Source: Oscillospiraceae bacterium
GTDB lineage: Bacteria > Bacillota > Clostridia > Oscillospirales > Oscillospiraceae
Direction of reading: 5' to 3'
Length of the DNA: 35,189 nucleotides
NCBI GenBank assembly: GCA_017411225.1
Contig: JAFRDQ010000001.1
Coordinates: forward strand, 1 to 35,189
How positions within the stretch are numbered: position 1 is the stretch's first letter; each line of letters opens with the position of its first letter. The notes below the pieces were generated by a model. That model did not search any database. It was not told where the DNA came from and saw nothing but the letters and a program-made list of their open reading frames with translations. The position numbers were made by a program, and so were the translations under genes. Positions 7,065-14,299 of this stretch are shown piece after piece.

Positions 7065-10000
7065 ATGATTAAACGAATCGGGAAGCGCTATTTATCTGCT
7101 GTCCTTGTGTTAGTGATGCTTTTCAGCTTGATGCCTATTTCTGCTCAGGCAGCAGAAGTTGCGGGTATCAGCGTTCCCCATCTTGGGACAGACTCTACTA
7201 ACAGTAATGGCAGTTGGTCAGCGTATGATGGGAAGACGGATGCCATTCAGGGAAAAGTGAATGGTACTACTCCAGGCGGTATTTGCAATAATGCGTACTC
7301 CAATTTAGCAACGCTAACGCTGACTAACAATTACAGCGACGCGCCCGCTACACTTTCATTTGATTATTCGATCACAGTCAATAGAAGTAACAGTGATAGC
7401 AATAATGGCTATGTAAAGTTCGACAATACAACTATTGTTAATGGGAGTGGAAGCCAAGGAGGAAGTCAAAAAATTGACCTGCAGCCCGGCAGCAGCATGA
7501 AAGTCGAAATGCAGTCTGGTGCAGGCAACGATTACTATGCTCAAATTACTCTTGAGAATATCAAGCTGACTCCTTACCATCGTGTGACTTGGATGGTGAA
7601 CGGCAGTCCCTCTGAAACGGATTTTGTCAAGCCCGGCAGCACCCAAAAGCCGAGTTATGACAAGCCCGACCCCACTAAGGTTTTCGAGGGCCATACGCTG
7701 GCGTTCAAGGGCTGGAACACGAATCCGAACGCCGATACGGGCAAGCTGCCCAGTGAGCTGCCCACAGTCACCGAAGACGTGATTTACTATGCCATCTTCA
7801 CCTCCGTTGAGACGATTCCTCTGGTGGATCCCGATCCTGCGGAGAGAACCGAAGAGATCGACGGGAACACCGTGATCTGGAATCCGGCCCGCGTGAATCC
7901 GGAGCAGGCCGGCTTTAAGCTCTCCAAGGAGCTGGCCCGCACGGAGAATGCAGACACCTTCGAGCTCAAGATGGAGAGCTACTCCACCGCCAACACCACG
8001 AAGCAGACCGTCACCGAGAAGGTGCCGACCGACTTCGTCGTCGTGGTCGACCAGTCCGGCTCCATGGAGGAGGCGGACATGGCCACCGGCTATAAGAGCG
8101 TGCGCGGCACCAAGACGCTCGAGGAGATTGCCGCCGGCAGATATTACATTCTGGGCGACGACGGCAATCATTACCGCGTCTACCCCGTCCGCGACTATCT
8201 CTTCCGCTATTATGAGCCGAACTACTGGTATGTCGGCGATATCATCGAGCGCTTCGGCTCGGATCTCGGCTGGTTCATGAGCGAGACCGAGGACACCTAC
8301 ACCGTGGAAAACCAGTTCTATTTCCGCGAGACGGACGCCGAAGGCAATGGCGTTTACCACCCGATCGTCAGCACCATCGAGGGCAAGATCGGCACCTATT
8401 ACATGAAATTCCACTATGTGAATCTTGCCGGAGAGACCATTACCTTCAACCGCGAGGATCAGACGTGGACCAACGGCACCAACGTCCCCTGGTATCACAA
8501 CGTAATTAACGGCAATGTGATCAGCCCGGGATGGGGCATCTGGCCCGTGAATTACAGCACGGTTGACGGCGCGGTTCAGCTTCTGTATCCGAACGACCAT
8601 GCCTATACCTATTCGGAGATCGAGATTCTCGGCGCGCACACCGGCATGCTGGTCAACTACCCGATGTATGACCGCCGGGTCGGCTATACCAAGCTCTGCT
8701 ACCGCGATGTGGACGGTGTGGAGCATGTTGTCTCGCCTACCAGCGGCGCGGATGTGGCAGAGTTCTGCAATGCGGACGATCAGGCCATCACCGGTCCGAG
8801 CAGCAAAACCCGCATGAACTACAACAACCTCTATGAGGCAACCGGAAACGAGACCCGTCTTGAGGCGCTGCAGGAGGCGCTGACGCAGTTTGCCACCGCC
8901 GTCGCACAGGAGACGCACAACCCCACCGGCGAGGTTGAGAGCGTGGATAACCGCATCGCCATCGTGGGCTTTTCCTCTCGGAGCGGATACGACAATACTG
9001 AGCTTCTCACAGGCACCACGCTCACACGGGGTAGCTGGCTCGGAAACAGATATTCGAAAGATGGGTACAACTGGAACGGCGTTCAGTTCACTGATGCCCG
9101 GCAGAGCAACTATGAGGCCGCTCTGGTGAGCGCCACGAACAACGGCGCGGTCGGTCAGGTGAACTCCGGCATTTCGAATGCCATCGACGCCCTCTCCGCC
9201 AATGGCGGCACGCATCCGGAGTTCGGCTTCCAGATGGCCGACAGCATCTACGACTATCGCGGCAACGGCGAGGGTAAGGATACCTATACCTTCCGCAGCG
9301 GCGAGAACGCGGGTCAGTCCGTGCCGCGCAATAAGATCGTCATCTTCTTTACCGACGGTCAGCCCAAGGACTACGACCATGACGACATGTACGCCGCGGC
9401 CAACACGGTCGTGAACGCTGCCGCAACGCTGAAGCAGGAGGGCGCGAAGGTCTTCTCCATCGGTGTGTTCGGCGAGTCTGACGGCAACCCCCTGACCTAT
9501 GATGACACGACCACCGAAACCAGAAATATGAACCGCGGCTGGTGGAACTATCTCGGCGGCTGGGTCAAGACGTATAGTGACTCCTACGGCTGGCACTGCC
9601 TGCGCCGCCAGTGGCGTCCGAACAACGCGGATTACACCGCCACCGCCAACGATACGATCTTTGACTACATGTCCGTCACGTCCTCCAACTATCCCAATGC
9701 GCAGTACTTCATCGACGCGGATTGGCTGAAGGAGCCCACCACGGACAGCGCGGGCAATAAGGTCTATGCCTTCAAGGGCAACTACATCGCCGCCACGGAA
9801 GGCCGTGACGCGACGGGCGCTGTTTGGAACGGCAGCACCGAAGCGCCTCTGGTCCGCAGCAGCAAGACTTCCACGAGCACGAATGATTTCTACCGCATGG
9901 CGGCCAACCAGGCCACCCTCGTGGACGCCTTCAAGCAGGCGGTTACCTATTCCAGCGAGCTCAATTCGAGCACCAGCAGCGTGGTCCTCGGCTCGACCGC

Positions 10001-12425
10001 GATCTTCCGCGACGTGGTCAACACCACGGACTTTGACGTTTCCAATGCGACCTATTCTGTCATCTGGCAGCCCATCCGCGTGAACAGCAGCGCGGCAAGC
10101 GGCCAGAGCATGATCGAGGAATTCAACGGAAACAACGACTATCCGCTTTATACTGCGGTCAACCAGCGCAAGGTCCCGGCGGACGGCGTCATCGAGTACT
10201 CCGGCTTTGATTACAGCAAGTACTATGTCGCCTACGGCAGCCACAACGTCGGCTACAAGCTCGTTGTGAAGGTGGAAGGCCTGGAGCTGAAGACCTATGA
10301 AAAAACGGTCAATTCCAACGTTGACCTGAGCGAAACATCCTTCGCCTGCGGCATCTATAAGAACGATGCAGACGTCGCTGCCAATGCTCCGCAAATTTCG
10401 ATCAAGTCCCCGACGGTTATGCAGATGAAACCCGAAACGGCTTATGTTGTGGACTACAACATTCCGCTTGTCATTGCGCACGATGTGACCGGGCTGGATA
10501 TGATCACCGAGAAGCAGGAGACGAACGGCGTCTTCACGCTCGGCTGGCCGAACGTCCTTGCAATGTCGCAGGGCTATCCCGCGCAGTATTATTTTGAGCC
10601 GGGTGAAGGCATTCCGGACGCCATGGTCTATCCGACTGATGCTGTGCACATGCTCTACAGAAACGATGCGATCTATACGCTCAAGAGCTTCCACTCCACG
10701 GCTGAAGCCGGTCAGGAATTTGTGTACAATCCTCAACTGATTAACATTCAGGTGAACTCGGCGTTCGCTGGCGTAGACTCTGCCAAGATCACCGGCAAGC
10801 ATGTGGAAGACGGTGAAAATGCAGAGGTTCGCACGCGCACGGTGCGCATGATCCCGGCGAGCAGCCTCTACCTGTCTGACAAGACGCTCCTGTTCCATAC
10901 GCCTGTGGACGTCAGCGAGATCCAGAACTACAATGCGCAGCTGATCGATTCGATCGCCGAGGGCACGACGGATGTGCTCAAGGAGCTCTACTTCAGCTTC
11001 TACGGCACCGGCATCGACATGTACTGCACGACGGATGCAGAGTCTGAATATGTGCAGGCGACGCTCTTCCGCGGCCATACCAAGGATGACTGCAAGGCTG
11101 CAAATATCGTCACGGTCGACGGCGTGAAGCAGCGCCTGACGATCAAGAACTATTCGTCCGTCACGCGCTACAATACGCCTACCATCTGCTTCCGCGATCT
11201 GGAGCCGGATTACTACGTCATCAAGATCTATGTTCCCGGTGATGTTGAAGCGCACCAGAGCGGTGTGAATCCTTATACCGGCGTTCCGACCTATGACTCC
11301 GGCGTGAAGTACAAGATCAACGGCGTGCGCATCTATGCGCCGCAGGCTCCGGATTCTCAGGCGGATGCCATGCTCAACGGCGGCACCTATGACGGAAAGA
11401 AGTATGCTCCGACCGACGACGCCAACGCGATCTACATGAGCATGCGCGACATGCTGCTCAATGACGGCGAGGACTTCAAGGTCGAGAACGTCATTCCGGA
11501 AGCCAGTGTATTCGAGTATGAGCGCGATGAAGAGGGCAACATCCTTAAGGATGAGGATGAAAACCCGATCGTCAAAACTTATGAGGATGGTTCCCCGGTC
11601 TTCTCGATCGATATGGTGAGAATCAGCGGCGTGCTCTTCATGGACGACGCGTATAATCTCGTCAATCAGACTCAGAATGAAGCCGGCGAAACGGTCTCCC
11701 TGTTCAGAGACTCGATGCAGGCCTACAAGTTTGACGGCCCGAAGCATGAGATTTATCTGGATCGCGGACAGGGCATCACGTTCCAGATGAATGTGACCGA
11801 CTTTACCGACGATACGCAGGTCTTCCTTGGCCTGAGTGCTCCGGAAACCGGCAGCGGCAAGGTGCTGATCAACGGCACCGAAATCAAGCCGCAGGTCAAT
11901 TCTGTCATGGATATGTATTATCCTGTGCCGATCAACATGAAGAATGCGGTCGAGGTTTATGACGACAACGACAATCTGCTCGGCAAGACGCTCTCTGTCA
12001 GCGTGACCAATGACGGCTTTAGCCTGATCGCCATCACCAACCTCAAGATCACCGGCGCGCCGGCACTTGCCAGCACGGTGAATGCGCAGATGGCGCATAA
12101 CGTCAACAGGGTTCAGGCGCTGAAATCGGCGCTGTTTATGCCGGTCTCTCTGCAGACTGTCCGCATGGCGTCGAACGACGGTGTGGATCCGGAAGCCCCT
12201 CTGCCCGAGGAGCCGCCGGTCGAGCCGACTGTGGAGCCGACCGTGGAACCCACCGTGGAGCCGACTGTGGAGCCGACTGTGGAGCCGACCGTGGAGCCCA
12301 CTGTGGAGCCCACCGAAGAGCCGAGTCCGGAGCCCAGCGGGAGCATCGGAAGCTGGATCAGCAGCCTGCTCTCCAACTTCGTGAAGAACCTCTTCGGCGG
12401 TATCTCCCGCCTCTTTGGGAACTAA
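7065..12425 (+). CDS. Giant secreted VWA-domain surface protein
   Basis: 1786 residues; ATG preceded by AAGGAGG. The signal peptide is residues 1-30 (LVLVMLFSLMPISAQA-A). Residues 31-170 are an A+T-rich-encoded beta domain. Residues ~171-250 form an InlB/Listeria-Bacteroides-type repeat (VTWMVNG, FKGWNTNPNADTG). A VWA domain starts at ~323 with MIDAS DQSGS at 329-333, is interrupted by an insertion of about 265 residues rich in Tyr, resumes at ~596 and carries FFTDGQ with Asp764. Beta-rich modules follow. Residues ~1263-1663 are homologous to the C-terminal part of the lipase-like gene (14300-16603). Eight VEPT units (1719-1750) precede a 27-residue tail ending NLFGGISRLFGN. There is no LPXTG, SLH or lipobox. 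It likely acts as an adhesin or surface protein; its ligand is unknown. A 97-aa peptide gene follows after 12 bases. Confidence 0.85.
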   Translation: MIKRIGKRYLSAVLVLVMLFSLMPISAQAAEVAGISVPHLGTDSTNSNGSWSAYDGKTDAIQGKVNGTTPGGICNNAYSNLATLTLTNNYSDAPATLSFDYSITVNRSNSDSNNGYVKFDNTTIVNGSGSQGGSQKIDLQPGSSMKVEMQSGAGNDYYAQITLENIKLTPYHRVTWMVNGSPSETDFVKPGSTQKPSYDKPDPTKVFEGHTLAFKGWNTNPNADTGKLPSELPTVTEDVIYYAIFTSVETIPLVDPDPAERTEEIDGNTVIWNPARVNPEQAGFKLSKELARTENADTFELKMESYSTANTTKQTVTEKVPTDFVVVVDQSGSMEEADMATGYKSVRGTKTLEEIAAGRYYILGDDGNHYRVYPVRDYLFRYYEPNYWYVGDIIERFGSDLGWFMSETEDTYTVENQFYFRETDAEGNGVYHPIVSTIEGKIGTYYMKFHYVNLAGETITFNREDQTWTNGTNVPWYHNVINGNVISPGWGIWPVNYSTVDGAVQLLYPNDHAYTYSEIEILGAHTGMLVNYPMYDRRVGYTKLCYRDVDGVEHVVSPTSGADVAEFCNADDQAITGPSSKTRMNYNNLYEATGNETRLEALQEALTQFATAVAQETHNPTGEVESVDNRIAIVGFSSRSGYDNTELLTGTTLTRGSWLGNRYSKDGYNWNGVQFTDARQSNYEAALVSATNNGAVGQVNSGISNAIDALSANGGTHPEFGFQMADSIYDYRGNGEGKDTYTFRSGENAGQSVPRNKIVIFFTDGQPKDYDHDDMYAAANTVVNAAATLKQEGAKVFSIGVFGESDGNPLTYDDTTTETRNMNRGWWNYLGGWVKTYSDSYGWHCLRRQWRPNNADYTATANDTIFDYMSVTSSNYPNAQYFIDADWLKEPTTDSAGNKVYAFKGNYIAATEGRDATGAVWNGSTEAPLVRSSKTSTSTNDFYRMAANQATLVDAFKQAVTYSSELNSSTSSVVLGSTAIFRDVVNTTDFDVSNATYSVIWQPIRVNSSAASGQSMIEEFNGNNDYPLYTAVNQRKVPADGVIEYSGFDYSKYYVAYGSHNVGYKLVVKVEGLELKTYEKTVNSNVDLSETSFACGIYKNDADVAANAPQISIKSPTVMQMKPETAYVVDYNIPLVIAHDVTGLDMITEKQETNGVFTLGWPNVLAMSQGYPAQYYFEPGEGIPDAMVYPTDAVHMLYRNDAIYTLKSFHSTAEAGQEFVYNPQLINIQVNSAFAGVDSAKITGKHVEDGENAEVRTRTVRMIPASSLYLSDKTLLFHTPVDVSEIQNYNAQLIDSIAEGTTDVLKELYFSFYGTGIDMYCTTDAESEYVQATLFRGHTKDDCKAANIVTVDGVKQRLTIKNYSSVTRYNTPTICFRDLEPDYYVIKIYVPGDVEAHQSGVNPYTGVPTYDSGVKYKINGVRIYAPQAPDSQADAMLNGGTYDGKKYAPTDDANAIYMSMRDMLLNDGEDFKVENVIPEASVFEYERDEEGNILKDEDENPIVKTYEDGSPVFSIDMVRISGVLFMDDAYNLVNQTQNEAGETVSLFRDSMQAYKFDGPKHEIYLDRGQGITFQMNVTDFTDDTQVFLGLSAPETGSGKVLINGTEIKPQVNSVMDMYYPVPINMKNAVEVYDDNDNLLGKTLSVSVTNDGFSLIAITNLKITGAPALASTVNAQMAHNVNRVQALKSALFMPVSLQTVRMASNDGVDPEAPLPEEPPVEPTVEPTVEPTVEPTVEPTVEPTVEPTVEPTEEPSPEPSGSIGSWISSLLSNFVKNLFGGISRLFGN
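12219..12314 (+). repeat. 12-bp tandem repeat encoding (VEPT)8
   Basis: Eight in-frame units of the type GTGGAGCCGACT, with only third-position changes and one GTC at the start. They encode a Pro/Glu/Thr linker before the C-terminal tail of the VWA protein. Copy number could vary by slippage. The paralogue at 16455-16520 has a shorter, related linker (TPEP units). Confidence 0.95.
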
Positions 12426-12437
12426 GGAGGTAGAACC

Positions 12438-12731
12438 ATGAAAAAACCCTATATGAAGCCCAAGCTCTTTGCCGAGACTTTCCGTATGGCAGAGCATGTT
12501 GCAAGCAACTGCGCCATCGGCAGCGGCGCCACGGTCACCTTCGGCCACGGTTCCCACTGCAACTATCACGATGGAAACATTCTGCTGTTCTATTCCAGCA
12601 CGAGCGATTGCGCCGGAATGGACTACGACAAGGAGGCCTACACGGAGCAGGAATTTCTGGAGGAATTCCTGAGCGAGGCGCATATGGGCTGCTACAACGC
12701 CTTTATCAACGGCAGAGTCTTCGCCTCCTGA
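12438..12731 (+). CDS. Small Cys-containing peptide with KPKLFAETF leader-like start
   Basis: 97 residues with a very strong ribosome binding site (AAGGAGGT), 12 bases after the VWA gene and ended by a terminator, so it is co-transcribed with it. The N-terminus MKKPYMKPKLFAETFRMAEH resembles a type of small Firmicutes peptide starting 'MKKY-KP-L--E-F', whose function I do not know. It is followed by SNC and a Gly/His/Ser-rich core with four Cys residues in all (SNC, SHC, SDC, MGC), then an acidic helix. There is no classical signal peptide or transmembrane segment. It could be a modified peptide precursor, an accessory factor of the surface proteins, or a metal-binding peptide. No maturation enzyme is visible next to it. 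Confidence 0.8.
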   Translation: MKKPYMKPKLFAETFRMAEHVASNCAIGSGATVTFGHGSHCNYHDGNILLFYSSTSDCAGMDYDKEAYTEQEFLEEFLSEAHMGCYNAFINGRVFAS

Positions 12732-12756
12732 TCCTCTGCACAGCACACGAACCCGG

Positions 12757-12789
12757 ACGCCCGCCGCACTCCTGCGCGGCGGGCGTTTT
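12757..12789 (+). terminator. Terminator after the VWA-peptide operon
   Basis: Stem CGCCCGCCGC / GCGGCGGGCG (12758-12785) with an 8-base loop, followed by TTTT. It ends the VWA-peptide transcript before the lipase-like gene. Confidence 0.85.
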
Positions 12790-12838
12790 CTAAAACATTG
12801 ACCGAGAACCCGAATGATTTTTCCGGGAGAGATTTCTT

Positions 12839-14281
12839 ATGACGCAATCCATGAAAAAAACACTGGCGCTGCTTCTCACAGCGGTTCAGCTGTTTCTGCT
12901 GCTTCCGCTCGGAACGATGCAGGCAGAAGCGGCGCAAACAGAGGATAACCGACTGCCGCGGCTCAACCCCACCATTGTCGGCACGGTGCAGTTTCAGTCT
13001 TTCAACTTCCTTGGCAACAACGAAACCGGCGAGGACGGCACGGACTATACCTCCACTTTCTATTACACGGACGACTATTTTGCCCGCAGCGCCGTCAATC
13101 CGAAAATCGGCGACGCCGCGACGGAGACGGACAAAGACTGGTCAGACCTCGAGGATCCGTCCATGGCGGCCTGCTCGATGGATTTCGCCGTGGCAGCGAT
13201 GACCTCCGCCGAGGGAGACGTTGTGGAGCAGTCCGACCGCAGCTGGGAAAACACCGATTATTCCGAGAAGGACAAGAACGTCGAGAGCTTCCTGTCGACC
13301 TGCGGCTTTGAAAACATTTCCCCGAACGAAGAGTATTTCAAAGCTCCCACAGTGGATTCCATCGGCTATACGCTGGCGAAAAAGACCATCCGCGTCTGGA
13401 ACGAGGAGACGCGGAAGAACGAGGATTATACGCTCATCGCCGTGGGCATCCGCGGCGCGGGCTACGGCGCGGAGTGGGCGTCCAACGTAACCATCGGCAA
13501 TCCGGACAGCCGCCTGCTTCCTGCCAACTGCCGGCACTACGGTTTTGACGTCAGCGCGGATAAGGTCTGCGACGGCATTCAGACTTATCTGAGCCGTCAT
13601 AACATTTCCGGCCGGGTAAAATACTGGGTCGTGGGCTTCTCCCGTTCCGCCGCGGTGGCGCATCTCGTGGCCGCAAAGCTGACGGACGATGACGGCTCTG
13701 TTGAGCACACGCAGAAGAAGGACGTCTTCGGCTATACCTACGAGTCGCCGATGGCCGCTTCCACCCGGGAGAATGCGCTCGACTATAAAAACATCCACAA
13801 TATCCTCAACGCGCTTGACGCCGTGCCGAAGCTTTCGCCGGACGGATTTGAGCATCAGCGCCTCGGCGTGGATTATAAAATGCCCTATTATCAAAACGCG
13901 GGCAGTCAGAACACCAGCTACTACAACCGCATGGTTGAGGTGTTGAAAACCATCTGCACCGGCAGCAGACGGGGCGAGGCGGACCGTCTGGTGACGGACG
14001 TGCAGAATTATCCGTACAATACGCCGCTTACCATGTACACCATCACCGGCCTGAAGCTCATTTCCGACGCGGGCTCCAATAAGCTGACGGAAAATTTCGG
14101 CACCGTGGTAGCGGAGAAGGAATGGGGCATCTGGCCGATCAGCGGCGGCAACGTGAGCGAGGTGCTCGGCGCGTCGGACGGCGGCTGGTACATCGACCGG
14201 TTTATCGACGAACTGATCAAGGTGTTCCTGGTTTCACCTGCGTGGGATCGGGACTACAATGACGCCGGCAGGGTCGCGTAG
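12839..14281 (+). CDS. Secreted lipase-like alpha/beta-hydrolase, N-terminal part
   Basis: 480 residues to the in-frame TAG at 14279-14281. ATG 12839 has GGGAGA 8 bases upstream; Met5 (12851) is an alternative. The signal peptide is residues ~1-31 (LALLLTAVQLFLLLPLG ... AEA). The body resembles secreted lipase-class hydrolases of Clostridia: a nucleophile-elbow-like VVGFSRSAAVAHLVA with Ser268, then YTYESPMA and the NILNALDAVPKLSP stretch. The elbow reads G-F-S-R-S instead of G-x-S-x-G. The substrate is unknown. The frame continues without shift beyond the TAG into 14300-16603, so this is probably the first part of a ~1254-residue gene interrupted by a nonsense codon, possibly a CAG-to-TAG change. 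Confidence 0.75.
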   Translation: MTQSMKKTLALLLTAVQLFLLLPLGTMQAEAAQTEDNRLPRLNPTIVGTVQFQSFNFLGNNETGEDGTDYTSTFYYTDDYFARSAVNPKIGDAATETDKDWSDLEDPSMAACSMDFAVAAMTSAEGDVVEQSDRSWENTDYSEKDKNVESFLSTCGFENISPNEEYFKAPTVDSIGYTLAKKTIRVWNEETRKNEDYTLIAVGIRGAGYGAEWASNVTIGNPDSRLLPANCRHYGFDVSADKVCDGIQTYLSRHNISGRVKYWVVGFSRSAAVAHLVAAKLTDDDGSVEHTQKKDVFGYTYESPMAASTRENALDYKNIHNILNALDAVPKLSPDGFEHQRLGVDYKMPYYQNAGSQNTSYYNRMVEVLKTICTGSRRGEADRLVTDVQNYPYNTPLTMYTITGLKLISDAGSNKLTENFGTVVAEKEWGIWPISGGNVSEVLGASDGGWYIDRFIDELIKVFLVSPAWDRDYNDAGRVA

Positions 14282-14299
14282 CAGCCGGAAGCGCAGAAA

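Noticed and set aside
12219-12314. CRISPR-like array
   Set aside because: The units are contiguous, in frame and without spacers; they encode the VEPT linker.
12360-12425. LPXTG sortase signal at the end of the VWA protein
   Set aside because: No LPXTG-like motif, hydrophobic helix or positive tail is present; the protein ends with the ISRLFG-type tail instead.
7356-12746. Very long minus-strand open frame (~1796 codons) opposite the VWA gene
   Set aside because: It is antisense to a gene with signal peptide, domains and a strong ribosome binding site. It is rich in Arg/Ala/His/Val as expected of a G+C-rich shadow frame and has no start signal.
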